Shown one piece after another: positions 1 to 13,800 of a DNA stretch of 64,000 bases (the stretch's first letter is position 1; each line of letters opens with the position of its first letter). The position numbers were made by a program, and so were the translations under genes. This stretch comes from Undaria pinnatifida (lineage: Eukaryota; Sar; Phaeophyceae; Laminariales; Alariaceae): NCBI GenBank assembly GCA_012845835.1, contig JABAKD010000021.1, positions 15,365,757-15,429,756 of the forward strand, given 5' to 3'. A model generated the notes under the pieces. That model had not been told where the DNA came from and made no database searches. It saw nothing but the letters and a program-made list of their open reading frames with translations.

Positions 1-3000
1 TATAATACGTTGCAACAGTATAACATGCAATAGCGCTTCAGCACGCCTCATGGATCCTCCATTGATCGCCAACATCGAAAAAAGGCACTAATAGCTATGA
101 GCGTTTTACAACTGCCAAATGGACCCTACGCTATTTCCAAGTTGGTTGCTGGCCTCAAAGATGGTCGAGTTTCATTGGGGTTAACCCAGCACCTTGGTCG
201 GCAACTTGTAAGTACGCTTTAATTGGAAGAAAGTCTACATCTCTCATCTTTTCACGCAAGCACATGTGCTCGAAACACAAGACATAGCAGCACACGGCTC
301 CCTACCCTGAGGGATACAGTTACGCCACAATCGAGTGTTTTTTTCAGCGCGAAGGTTTAAGCTCGGGCGGGAGCGTTGTGCACTGTAGAGAGCCAGTGCA
401 ATCACGGGCGTGCTCATTTAACTGGTCGTGAAACTGAGATGTCATATGCCACACAAGCTTGTCTGGACACCATAAACTAATGAGACACGCGCCGCAAGTT
501 TGGCGCGGGTGTAGTTGAGCACCCTCTGTACGTGCAGTCATTACAGCAATGTAGTGGCCTCTGTACGTGCAGTCATTATAGCAATGTAGTGGTAGTGTCA
601 GCTGTGTCAACTTTAAACGTGCCAAACCAAACCAGAAGGAGGTCATGAGCCATCATGAGCCACCTGCGCTGCACGGCGAACTAAACGGCACCCACTCTAC
701 CTGAAAACTTTGTTCGGATCTTCGCGGTGGCTTAAATCTCACGACCTCGCATTTCAACTGCCCACAGGACAAACATAGCGAGGCACTGCCGCTCTTTGAA
801 AGGGCGTTGGCGATCAGGACGCATGCATGCGCTAGGAGAAGACCGCGATGACGTGATTGACAGCTCGGATTTTCCTGGAGATCACGACAACGAAGGTTCG
901 TTGGCAGGAGCCTATCGTAGGGTCGTCTGGTATGCGAACCCGTGCACAAAGTATCGATCCACTACCACTGAACCCTCACACCATGGACGAACACGAATAT
1001 GTTCCTATTTCCTTGTTTGGCGTTGCAGGTGGGACAGATGTGGTGAACACGGTGAAGAGGATGTTGCTTGCAATGGCGGTGATATAGCTCCCGTGGGCAG
1101 CTGTTGCATAACGTTTTGTGGAAAGACGCGTCCACCGCGACGTTTTGCTTGTTTTAGCTCAGGTCTGCAGATGACGTTGCGCCCAACGACTGAGGTGCTG
1201 AAGAACGATTGCAATCGTAATCGTGCTTTTGTTGATGACGGGAGCGGTTGAAGACTCGTGCGGTTTGGTGTTGACAGTGTTGAGCCTGACCTCTTCAACA
1301 AGCGCTGCCCCGAACTGGTCATTAATGGTGTGCATGAAAGACAGCCCGTGGGTTTTGTAATGGCTCTCCGTTTTGTCGGCGGTGCTCGATCCGGAAGCCG
1401 GCGGTCAAATGCAGATTGGAACGATTTACCACCCAAAGGGGTCACAGAGGGGTTGATTGAGACTGGCTGGAGTATTTTTTGTGGAAACCACCTTTGGTTG
1501 GATTGCGGGCGAGTTGGAAACCGGTGTATACGTGCAGGGGACGATATCTTGGGAGGCAGGGAACGTGCGCTGGTTATCTTGGGGAGGTCTTTCAGTTTGT
1601 TGGTGAACGGGGGACGAGTGACGTCAATCTCCGGTCAAACACAGCGGCAATGCCGTTGAAAACACCGCTGAAAACGACGAGGCAAGGTGTTTGGATTTGT
1701 CGTTGTGCGTTTATTTTCCCGACGGAGCTGATGAGGGCGTACAGATATAACCTGCTTTCTAAACTATTATTGATTGACGCGGCACGATATAAAAGTCAAG
1801 AAACCAGTGTGGTGGCAGTTTTTCTGTACTGTTTGGTTTTGTTTGTCTTATTCTCTACCGGAGAAACGGGGGTCTTGTTGAGACCAAGGGGGGTGTTGGT
1901 CTATTCTCCCCCCTGCCATTGTTGCTGTTGTTTTTTTTGTTACCTTCTTCCCTTAATATTGACGAAGGGAACACGTGGCCGTAGCAACGACAGTCGTGGG
2001 GGTTTTAACCCGCGCATAGCCGTTGAGATAAGAGTATGGGTGGTGATGATCTTGGACTAGCAAGTCTTATTGTTTGACCGCGAGTCTTATTGTTTGACCG
2101 CGTACAATGCAGGATTATCGCCTGACCGTGGATGCAGACTTAGGCGTGCGTTCGTGCGGTACTGGCCCTATTGTCATTTTGGTTCGTTTCTCTTTTTCGG
2201 TACGGGGGTGGTGGGGTTGTGGGTGTGCGACGTGCTCTATACCTTAATGTAACTGTGTGTTACATACGCCCAAGCGTGTTGTAGGTAAAGCTGTGTGGGA
2301 GACTTTTTGAACGAGCAACACCGCGCCAACCGCACCACTCGCCGAATGGGAACTGGTGGAATGAAGAACCGGAATTGTATACGGCATGGAATGTATGATG
2401 TGTATGGTGTACGGCCTGCGGCTGTGACAAAAGATCAGTCGACGCGGGGACGTACGTGAGGAGAACGTATCTACTCGTTCGGGCTTTGCTGTTTTACATT
2501 TGTATGTTATTGTATCATACTATTACGCAGAACGCGCCCGGTTGGTTGACCTGCATTGAATTCCATGACAAGATACATACTTGACAGATTACGCTGGTCC
2601 AGTCAGTCGTTTTGTCGCCCTCCTTTCCCTCTTCATGCGTCGTTGCCTTTCTTTTTCTTAGTTGATTGCATCTATTTGCTGAATGCTTTGCAATATCTTT
2701 TTTTTTCGTTTTTTTTTTTCGTTTAGTTCCTGTTGTAACATTGCGACGTAGCTACGCAGCACCTCGTCGCAGAGTAGGTACCCCGGTAAAACACACACTA
2801 GCATAACTGTGATGTCGTTGTCGCCACCCACGATAGGCGGGCGGGACGGACTGTTTTTATCCTAACCTCCTTGTACCTGTCGTGCTGCTGTGGGGTACTG
2901 ATGGCAACTACGGAGTGGCCTCACCATTCTCATTCTCCAAGGAATATCAGGAGGCTTCGCCAAACAGGGCGTCCCCTCTTTTCTAGTTTCAGATTCCTGG

Positions 3001-4388
3001 GTAATTTAACGTTTTGCGGGGGGCTGTGGAATTTGAAAGTGTGTATCGCGCCCGACATTTGGATTGATACTCAAGTATTTGCTGGCCAGCTAATGCTACA
3101 ATGCCGTCTGGCGTTGTTGTTGTTTCGCCGACTCTTAGCAAGGGGTCGGGCATGTAGTCTATATCCCAAGAGCAAGTATCAAGTGGATACTTTCAGCGCA
3201 GAACAATGGTGATGGCTGATGACTGAAGACCTAACCTGATGGTGAACGCGGGAATTCGCACGCACCACGAAACATTAATGAAAGACCATTGCGGTATCAT
3301 CTGTTTGCCCCTCGAGTTTGTTTTTTTTCTCCGCCAAGCCTTCCTTTGGCAGACGTTCATCAATGCCTTGCGTTACTTAGGCAGGTCGCGGTTCATGCGC
3401 CATGGCATGTTCATATATGTTCATCGCATTATCGTAGCATGTTCATGGCCTATTAACCATTCAACACGCCATGCACACTATGGATGCGCCATTATCGTGC
3501 CATGCATGACTGTACTGAACCCGATCGACCGAGCGACGCGAGCGGGCGGGTTTACGGTGTTCTGCCGACGAAATGCGCAAGTGATTGGCAGTAGTATCAC
3601 TGCCACTAAAAGTATCGCTTGCTGTTGTACTGTATGATAGGTACCTGGTAGCAGTTAGCAGGGATTGTTTTACCAGCGGTGAGCGGTACTTACTGCAGCA
3701 CAGCAACAACACAGTACAATACTGTAGTTAGTACCAGCTACGGTGTTTCTGAGGCGTACCTGGTAAGATACTACCACAACAGTTTATCCCAGTAAGTGAA
3801 CGGTGAGACATAAGGGCGCGTTCTCATTGGACACGCTTCGATATTCTGCCATAGCTACTTTGGGGGCTTACAGACGGCAGCAACAAAAACAACAACTCGT
3901 GGTCCAAGCAACCGTGCATTGTTGTGTGAGCACGTCATAGGACTAGTACCAAGCAGAGCGCGCGTTGTGCAACCGCTTACGTGGCAGTTCGTGCGTTCCA
4001 TTTACGATACCCTACCCCATCAGCTAGCTCTGGCTGCTTCCTATGGTCGATGCCGTGATCGCCAGTTTTTGCGACATGTTTGCCCTCGGAAGCCCCAACG
4101 CGGTTTACATCTCTTAATAGGGAATTTATACGAGCATGTTATATGTGGTCGCAGTAAGCCCGGGACGGATTCATAAGGCCCCATGGCGACCACAGACCAC
4201 GGAGTTTGTGCGGGCGTAATACGAGACATCTGCCCTGGCCCGCCAGCGAACGGACAGCGGCGGATTCCCTCGCTACCTCACAACATGACCCACAAAGTTA
4301 GCGGGCACAGCTACTACAGCTATGGTATGCATGTTTTCATCCGAAAGCATCATCAGCCGACGATCCGAAATAAGCTACCAAGTTTTAT

Positions 4389-4622
4389 GAGTCGTTCTAC
4401 GGTAGCCCCCCCAATTTCCGCCGGTTTCAAAACCAGCTCCCGTCGTACCTCCTGAAATACGGCGTCCCTCGACACCCCGACGCCATCAATCGATAGGCCT
4501 TTCGCGCACAAGAAAATATATGGATAATTTGTTTTCAATCGTATATTTCCTAGTGTCTAGCAGCCATGAAACGTTCGTTAAAGAAAATTGCTGGTTTTGG
4601 CGGGGGCTATCGTACAATTAGT
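4389..4622 (+). mobile_element. MITE with 23-bp TIRs, copy 1
   Basis: The left end GAGTCGTTCTACGGTAGCCC is matched by the inverted right end (…GGGGGCTATCGTACAATTAG). Imperfect 5-bp flanks TTTAT/CTTAT look like a target-site duplication. About 234 bp, non-coding. A second copy lies at 40911-41145. Confidence 0.8.
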
Positions 4623-4789
4623 CTTATACTGGAGGGCGTTCCGCCTTTCGTCCGCAGTAACAGTACCACCAGATGCCGATTGTACGAGCAGCCATAATTA
4701 ATGACCCCCCCGGGTCCAATAAGCTGGATTGCCGTCGGTTGGCAGCGACACTGTAGAACATGCCGTTCACTACATGAGCTACTGTAGAC

Positions 4790-5224
4790 CACCAGGGTAC
4801 CGTTTTTTTGTTTTTTGTTTTTTGGCGGTCGACTTAGATCATTTGTGCGGGGTGGAGAACCTTTACTACGCACAAGGGAAATAATCACATAACGTCGAAC
4901 GTACGGTTTATGGTAAGGCACTCGCGAATCAGTCACATAGCACTCCCATTGCTGTCTGGAAGTGGCCATACCGAAAATTAAACTAACTCATTGAAGCTGT
5001 CATCCATAAGCAAGTCCGCCTCACAAGCGGTTTTTAGTAGGATGCAGCTCGCCCTTCACGTGACTCGCCGAACACCTGACGGCGCTTCGCGCTTGGTGCA
5101 GGCAATGTCTGCCTGGTCTGTGAAAACCCGACATGCTACGTCCCGGCTTTGTAGGGATGCGACGGTCTATGGTCATACGACCACGGCCATTCATGAATAT
5201 CGACTACACCCCCACCCCCACCCC
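4790..5224 (+). repeat. Dispersed repeat R1, long + copy
   Basis: Aligns in order with 27930-28385: GGTGGAGAACCTT, CATTGCTGTCT, GGAAGTGGCCA, GAAGCTGTCATCCAT, AGGATGCAGCTC, then the core ending near the C-rich tail. It ends next to CACCCCCACCCCCACC. Confidence 0.75.
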
Positions 5225-7721
5225 TGAATCTAATCCAGGGTCGAGAGGAGAATCAGGTAAGTGGTGTACATGTGTATTGTGATGATGTGTTTCGCCCCCC
5301 CCCTTGAAGAAAAGAAACAGACAGAAGCCGAACAGCAGTCAGTAGCAGCAACTTCAGCACAAACAGGACACAAGCTGAGCGCACGGCACGCCCCTGAAAC
5401 GTCCTTCACCCTCGCTCTCCCCCTCCGACATTGTCTCCCCCCCGCCCGACCGCCCTAATTGTAAACCCTTAGTGGCAGTCTTCCATATTTGTGCTGACTA
5501 AATATGCACCAGGGCATGCTACTAATAGACAATATCCTGCCGTAGTGACGAAACACTCTGTGCTCAAAAGCAGCAGGCCTTGCGCAACGGGGGGTGGAAC
5601 ATAGGTTTGACGATCGGGGGCGTTTCGTTTTTCATCCGGACATACCGGAACGACGTCCCCCCTTTAAAACGACAAAACGCAACCGTCGGACGAAAGCTCT
5701 CTTTAGTTGTGTCCTGTGCGTGTGCGTGTTTGGGTATGCGCGAGGGTGTAAAAGCGCAACAGATCGGCTGTCACCGGAACCCGACGCCGGAATCTACCAC
5801 CGAAACCCGCCCCGCGGTGGCGTCAGAAAGCGCGGACGATTATATACCACCAACAAAGCGCAAGCTATACCAATCACAACTATCCTACTTCGTGTTTGGA
5901 GTATTTCATACAATCCATCACACAAATACGATGCTTTGGGCCTATTGCACCTCGAGCAAGGCTATTGCAGGGGGGTACCCCTTATTCACTCTCGGGTCTG
6001 GGCCAATATTAATGCCATTAATCCTATTACTACTATTAATATAATTAATAGCACGAGCAACCCTGTACATCGCTGACAGAACGCTTCAAGCGACTTGTTT
6101 GGCACGATGTAGCTAACTATTCCATCGTGGAGTCATATCGGAAAATTTAAACTGCGCGCAAGTCTAAGGACGCGCGAACCGGCGGGTCACTCGCGCGAGT
6201 GGACCCGAGCCACAGCGAAACCAGGCCCGAAAGCAACTCTCCAACCGCGCGGTTGGTCAATGTAGTGATCCCCTCAGGCAAACATGAAAGAAAATATACA
6301 AACCATACAATCAAGGCAATCCACACAATACATACGCAAGTGAAGCCCACCCGAAAAAGCAATGTAAACGGAATTGTTCGCTCGCACATTATCACTTCAA
6401 AAAAGAATAGTCCACGGTCAAGGCACAGGGGGCAAAAAAACTTATTAAAAAAAAACCCAAAACAAGCTACAGTAGCATTTCTTACTGTCGCGATGGGCAC
6501 TTTAGGGGTCACTGTTTCTGTTCGACGAGAGATTAAACAAGTTCCAACCCGCACTTAATACCGGAACCTAGAACGTTTTCTAGACCGACCCTCGAAACGG
6601 TCTCATATACGTAGCTGAAACATGCAGGAATGCCGGCCAAGGCCAAGGGAACAAAATAACGTGGAACCGCTAAGAACAAAAGAAACTACAGTAGTATTTC
6701 CTACTGTCGCCATGAGGTAATTTACGGCCCACGGTTTAATTCGCAGAGGGATCAAACATGTTCCAGCCCGCATCGAAAAGTTCGATCTCTGTACGAAGAA
6801 ACCTGGAAACGCGTAAGGGCGAGCCGCGAAGAAGAAGTGTGCATGTGCCGAACACACACTGAGGAGCCCGATATGCCAACCTAAAGCCGACTTCTAGAGT
6901 TGCTGTGCTCTTCACCCCACGAAAACAACTTATGGCCTAGGTACATCACGAATACTATCGTAAGAACAGGAATCAAACCTTGCTGGGCAGCAACAAAAAA
7001 TGACAATCCGAACAAAACTCGTCCCAGCAATGTGCGTCTTCCAATTAAAATAGAAACAACGCGGAATGACCACCCTATCTGTTTCCGTGTTCAGGCGAGC
7101 CGCATTCGCTCGAAGTGAAAGCCATGGGGAAAAGCCATGGGGATATACTACGCAAACGAGACACCAGATTGGTTTTGGCCCTCTCCGTCTCAAGGGCTGA
7201 CCGACGAAAGGGTAAATCAGTGATGATCGCGGACATGTGCCGACTTGCCGCTGCTGCCGCAACTGAGAGACTGAATATATTGTTTTTAACTCAAATAACA
7301 ATGTAGAGGCATTTAACAACTTTGTGACCCCAGAGCGGGGGGGGGGGGCATCGACGATAGCCGACGATTACAACGCTGGCCACTCTAAGCAGTCGATGCT
7401 ACTGGGGTAAGGAATGCGCCCGGACTACAAAGTGAGGAGTTAAGCGACACGCGCTTAGCATACATATGAAGTCTACTCGTACCGCTACGTGATCTTCCTG
7501 AGCGCTTCGATACGATCGTTTCCAGTGTGATTTTTGTCCCTATACATGGAGCCCAAAGAGTTTAGTCAGCAAGGGTCGGTGGAACGCCTTGTTTTCTGGT
7601 CTTTACTTCCAAGATCACTCCATTTCTTGCGACAGAACAAAAAAAAAACGGGCTTGTCAACAAAACAAGTTTGCAAAAAAGAAATAAAATTCCCTGTCAC
7701 ATCTTCTCGACGAGTGATAAG

Positions 7722-7845
7722 TCACCAGGACCCTTTCGCTTGAAAATCCTTGACTTTCACTTCATCATCGCCGTCACCCCCATCACCACCACCGGAACGT
7801 TCTACTGAACGTTCCATGAAACCGTCGAGGCAGGCCGTGCGGATC
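7722..7845 (-). CDS. XDH: XDH exon 31: C-terminus and stop
   Basis: The split Arg codon starts [19 protein letters not shown], equivalent to P--IR-AC-D in animals, followed by an Asp/Gly-rich stretch and DFQAKGSW, then TGA at 7722-7724 (+ strand tca). Acceptor GTTCAG. The acidic low-complexity tail is longer than in animal XDH. No other stop-terminated reading of this region fits. Confidence 0.9.
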
Positions 7846-10800
7846 CTGAACAGCAACACACAAAAAAAAATGGAAACGTACCGCGGGTGTGATTTTCACG
7901 GAGTTCGCGGAGGGGGGGGCATAGTAGCGGCGGTCTAGAGTGATCGTACGAAACGGTCAAAGTTATGCCGATTGATCTTTACGTCCATTGGATAACAATC
8001 GTAGCTCTCAGACCTCCATTCAACTAAAGCGCTTGCCCCCCAAAACGTCAATTCAATTCGAACAAGGTTATCTGCATGCACACATTCTCAATACAATGTT
8101 TTCGGGCATCCGCTAACATTGGTACAGTTTAGCACTCATTTCTAGTAAAACTACATTTGTTTACGCACGAAAACGTCTCACAAACACGTCAGCGGTTATT
8201 TCTACCGATTTGGTCGATACTCGATATTTCTACGCTGCGTCATACTTCGGTCGCACGTGTTCTACACTCTCCGTCAAGGATAAAAATCGGTTAGTCCTGT
8301 TTCAGTATTATACCTAGTGCTGTACAGAGAGGCAAAACAACACAAAACAAGAAAGTTCAATTCGTACCGGAATCTGAAACTTGCAACGTTCAATATTCGG
8401 TGCCCTATACCTTGTACCAGACAGGCCGATACAAAGACGAAAAAGGAAAACGCACCGAGAAATTGTGATTTGTACAGCGATCTGAAACCCACAATATTCA
8501 ATTGCAACGTTCAATATTGCCGTTGCCAGCTATCCCACCTCTCCGAAGAAGCGGGGCTGTTGAGCAAGAAGTACCCCGCTTCCCCGTGGTCTCTCCTGGC
8601 AGAAGCTACCGCCTCACGGATCGCAAAAAATGCCGATGACGCCATAAAAAACGGGGGCTCTCCCACGGCCTGTTAGGCATCCGCAGTAGAGGCACGAAAT
8701 GGTTTGGATTGGGTCATTGAAACCGCGCACAAACAAAACGGGGAATAAGGTAAGCGGGTGTCAGCAGCAGCAGTAGCCGTAGTGGTGAAAAAAAGACGGA
8801 GGTTATCTCAAGGCCTGGTAGACACCCCCAGCAGAGACATCAACAGGTTGGCACAGGGCCGTTGAAATCGTGCCAGGGGGCATAGAGGGCGAGGGTGTCA
8901 GCAGCAGCAGTACCAATTGTGGTCATGGTAGCGGTGGTGGTGGTGGTGGTGGTGGTGGTAGTATGTGGTGGTGATAGTGGCCGTAGCAAAATTTGTGTGG
9001 TAGTAATAATGACAGTACATCACGGTTGTAGTATCGCAGTAGTAGCAGCAGCAGTAGCAACAGCAACAGCAGCAGCAGTATTAATAGTATTAGTGATACG
9101 ATAGTAGCAGCAGCAGTAGCAACAGTGACAGTCGCGGCAGCAGCAGCGGTAGCAGAAGTAACAGCTGTACTGGCAGAAAGTGGAGCGGCACACATGGGTT
9201 GTACAGCAAAGCGATAAAAACGCGCAATGAGATTGAGCAGAACCTTACAGAAAGCGGCCACAGCGGTGGTGGCGGCACGACCGAAACTCTAGGGCAGCTT
9301 GAGGATTATGGAGGGGTGGGTGGATGGGTTGACGGAGTGAGTGAGTGAGAGCCAGTGAGTGAGTGAGTTAGAGCCAGTGAGTGAGTGAATGAGAGAGAGT
9401 GAGGGGTGGATGGATGGGCTGGCTGAGTGAGTGAGTGAGTGAATGGGTGGATGGGTAAGTGGGTGGTAGGGTGGGTAGGTGGGTGGGGTAGGATGGCGTG
9501 GGTGGATAGTGTCGTGGACTGGTCGAAAATGGCGTGGGTGGATATATACGTGGGTGGGCCCGGGTGAACCAAGCGATCCCGCCTCGCACGCGCCGTTACC
9601 TTGGAAGAGTGCACGGCGAAGGCGTTGCTTCTATCCATGAGCTTCACCCGCATGTCGGACGGTACATCGTTAAACGAAGGGATCTTGTACGTCCCGGGCC
9701 CGCGAGTGAAGAGTTGGCCGGGCTTGACCCACGGGTGCTCCGAATCCCCCCAAGTGGTCTCTTCCATCGTGCACCACCCGTACCCCTGCCACAAAAAGAA
9801 ATCAGCAACAGCAAACCGAGTGCACGCCAGGGTCGGTACAACCATGCGAAACCCCGAAGCTTCGGGCTCGGAGAGGTGCCGTAGGGGGGGGCAGAGCTGC
9901 AAGCGGCACTGCAGCAGTACGCACGCGAGGCTCTAGTAGGCTACGCTGTGTTGTATGCTCATATTGTATTTGTACAAGACAATATTAATATTTTGTTCAA
10001 CCGAAAACAACCCCCCCCCCCAACATTTCTGCTTTTACTAGCAACCCTCCGCAATGGTAGGTACAGGAGGCGAGACATGATACAATGAAGAACCACCGCA
10101 AATACTCGAGGAGGCGCTGCAGCAGCACGTACATGAGGATCTAATAGGCTAGGTACTCTAGGCGGAATATCAGCAATGGAAAACCTGGTCAATAGTGGAC
10201 GAGTACAGAGCGCAATATAGTATGACCACGTCCATTAAAGCTAACAGCTCAAAACACGAACCATCGAAAAAAAATACAAAACTAGGAAACTAAGAGTTTC
10301 GACGCAATTCTCCATCTCACAGCTTTAATGTATATTTTCAATCTCTAATAAAAATACTGACATCACGCAGCAGGAAAAAGAGTACTACTGACAAATTCAT
10401 GTGACTAACTAACGAGGCCACAAAAGCACACACAAAAAACACTAATAATAGAAACAGTAGAGCACAAGTCGAAACAAACAACAGAAACAGGACGAACGGC
10501 ACACACGGCAGCATGATAGTGCTGACTCCATCTTGACTGTGCGAAGGCCGCTTCGATCTGGCGATTGTCGATGGCTGGATTGATGCTGACCATGTCTATA
10601 ATCAGGGGCCGTTTATTAGCGGTACCAAACTCGCCGGGCAGGTTAATCGGACAACGGTACTTTTAGGCCTCTCTTATCACCTAAATACACAAATTCGCAT
10701 ACCCAATGGATTAAACCCTGTCTTTTTTTCCAACAGCAAAGCAGCAGAGTGCGTGAATGCGACACACAACTACTCGCGGTTATAACTGGTAGGTACCGGG

Positions 10801-13800
10801 AGAACCTGATTTTGTCTTCAAGCAGGTAGGTACCAACCTCCGCACCAGGCTAGAGGCTTCCATCAGGCAAAAAAACATGAACGGAGTAAACAGTAGTAGT
10901 GTGGGGTCGGCCCATCTTGCCTGCACGAATGCCCCCTCGATCTGTCCGATGTCGATGGCTGGGTTGATGCTGGCGCCGAGGTCCAGGAGGATGTCTGCCC
11001 TGATCACCTTCACGTCCCCGGTGAGGCAGTCCACCTCCACCTCGCTCGCCGCTACACCCTGCCATTACGAGCAAATAACCAGTAGAAATAGTCCATTAAA
11101 TTATAAAATAGAAACATATCAAACTATTACCAAATAAAAAATGAGCGAAAAACAAACCTTAAACCATTTGGGAATCAAAACTGAAGAACAAAAGTGACGC
11201 TTTTACAGTATCGGCCGTTCGAAAAAACGCGAGCTGATTGGATAGTGATGTTACAGTTCGTGCCCGAATTGAAAAATAATCATACCATAAAAGATGCACG
11301 ACTTTGTCCCATTCGTACTGCTGCGCACCGACGGAGACGGTGGATAACATCGCAATTGTCGTGTCTTTGATCGCTATTTTGTCGCTGCGCCCGGGTTCCA
11401 AAGGGGGGAAACACAGGCAGTCGACATATTAAGCACCGGAATGTATTTAATATCGGAATAAAAAACAAAAGAATCGCAGAGGAAACATTGTAATCCACCT
11501 CCACTTCGCTTGCCGCTGCACCCTGTTATTATATCCCAGGTACCAGCGCAAAGTATCTGTACAAAAAAACAAATTTTAGAAAAAAACAAATCATAAAACT
11601 ACAAACATACGAAAATATATATCGCCATATCAAGCATCAGTAAAGTACATCCCGTGACACCAAATACAGAACAACACAACAGTGTAAGGCAATACCAGGC
11701 AGTCCACCTCCACCTCGCTCGCCGCTACGTCCTTCAATAGTATACCAGTAGGTCGCGAGCAGAAAAATTAACAAAATACGACTATGTATCAACTATCAGC
11801 GTATCAAAGTAGATATGCAACAGTTTTTGGTGCAGTCGATATCGGAGCCCGTGCTTTTTCGAGTCAACTTTCCAAGGGGTGATCTCAACCACAGTATTAA
11901 TGTAGGCTAAACTTTGCGCCATTTTCGCGATGGTCCGCATTTCATTCCTTCGCGGCAGTATTTGAACACTACTTTGTTGAGCGATAACTGTGTGTATAGA
12001 ACATAGTCGCAACGCATACAACGAAAACCGAATGAAAAGAGCGCGCCACTCCCCCGCCTAAGGAAACATATTTCTCCCCACCCCCCTAAAGGACCGCACT
12101 TTCCTCCGAAAAATAGTCGAAATGCGAGGTGCAGCACTTGTTACGATACAAGTAATAGTAGAATGTTTCGTCCAAATATATTCCTGGACGACGGGTTGCC
12201 TTGGTGTCGCCGAGAAAAAATACTCACCTGGGTGAAGTAGTTGAAAGGCACGCCCCTCTCCGCGTTATTCTTCGTGACCATGTCAAAGTCGTAGTTAGTA
12301 ATGCTGGGAATCTTGTAAAACCCCTGAGCAGAGAGGTTCACTTTCTGGAAGTATGCCGCCTATGAGTACAGCACCGTAGTTTACGAAACAACGAGGAAGC
12401 AAGCTGAAAAAACGTGCGGCCGAAGTAGAGTTTCATGTAGCTTGCAAACTTGGATATCGACCACGCACATGGTTGAACTCACACCTGACGTTTTTGGAAC
12501 GGATTTCAAGTAAATGCAAACGAAAAAACAGGGCTGGTAATGGGCCGACGCTCACGGGCCCATCATGTTTCCATATGGAGGGCCGCGGCCCAGCTCGGTC
12601 CGTCGACTTTTCAATCGATTGGCAGCGGCCCGGTCCGGGCCATCAAATTATCAGTTGGAGGGCCGCGGCCTGGCCCGATCCATCAAGTTTTCATTTGGTG
12701 TGCCGCGGCCCGGCCCACTTCATCAAATTATTATCTGATGGGTCTCGGCCCGGCCCGGCCATTCAATTCTTCAGAGAATAGGCCGCGGCCTTGCCCGGCC
12801 CATCCAATTTTCGAATTGTCCTGGCTCGGCCCGCCCGGCCCTGCCCATCATTTTTCAAATTTGCTGGCCCGGCAAGGCACGACACGGCCCATGATGTTTT
12901 CGATTTGTTCGGCCCGGCCCGGCTTGGCCCATGACATTCGCGATGAGGGGCATGAGGCACGAGCTCTATATATGGGCCGGCCCGCCATCTGTGAGGGCCG
13001 GCCCGTGAATTAGAGGGGTTGTTTGGCATGCTGGTAATCTCTATTTTCGGTGGTATTGTCTTTAGGAAATAAGTTCGACTTCAGATTTAATACCTTTGCT
13101 TGGTCCACTTTGAATCAAGTCTGGATCATTAAAGGAAAACCACCTGTTGTTGCAGAAAAACCTCCACTTGCCCTTCATAACTCCACTATTTTTGTCCTAT
13201 ACTGAACCCAAGTAAATAAGAGCTATTTAGATTTAATACCTTTGCTTGGTCCACTTTGAATCAAGTCTGGATCAAAGGAAAACCACCTGTTGTTGCAGAA
13301 AAACCTCCACTTGCCCTTCATAACTCCACTATTTTTGTCCTATACTGAACCCAAGTAAATAAGAGCTATTTGTTTGGGTGCTTCACATTATCGTCGGTTT
13401 TTTGTTTTGTCGGAGACAGCTTCAATTTCGTACACTTGCTTTGTCCCATATTAACTCCATTGTGAATCAAACCTGGATAATAAATGAAAACCCACCTGTT
13501 ACAGAAAATTTTCCGCTTGCCGTTCCGTTAACTCGAGTTTGTTTCCCATACTGAACAAAGTACAATGAGTAAGATTTGTTTAGTTAGATAATGGTCATCT
13601 TTATTTTCGATTGGTTTGGTTTTTCGGAAACGAAATTCGATTCCATAACCACCCTTACCTTGCCATGCATTGACTCCACTTTGAATGAGATCCGGATCAA
13701 CGATTGAAAACCACCTTCCTTGCGCACAAAATTCTCAGCTTTCCGTACCTTAACTCGAATGTTTTAGTCTCACACTGAAATCAATTGAGCTATTGGTTTT

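Larger units (their letters stand above)
1..7721. other. Region beyond the XDH 3' end, no recognised gene
   Basis: I recognise no conserved protein or RNA gene here. The stretch 796-1660 is open in several overlapping frames on both strands, but none of the translations resembles a family I know. Other content: a 35-bp tandem pair near 523-592; a 20-bp tandem pair near 2063-2102; T-runs near 2698-2725; a MITE at 4389-4622; a dispersed repeat at 4790-5224; an imperfect direct repeat of about 105 bp (6455-6557 and 6665-6775); and a G-run near 7338. The XDH 3' untranslated region should lie in the last few hundred bases, but I see no AATAAA-type signal close to the stop codon. Confidence 0.5.

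Noticed and set aside
1005-1445. 146-codon minus-strand ORF
   Set aside because: No motif, overlaps open frames on the other strand, no family resemblance.
12473-13029. ORFs across 12.5-13.0 kb
   Set aside because: Translation of the GC-rich array; open on both strands because of repeat composition.
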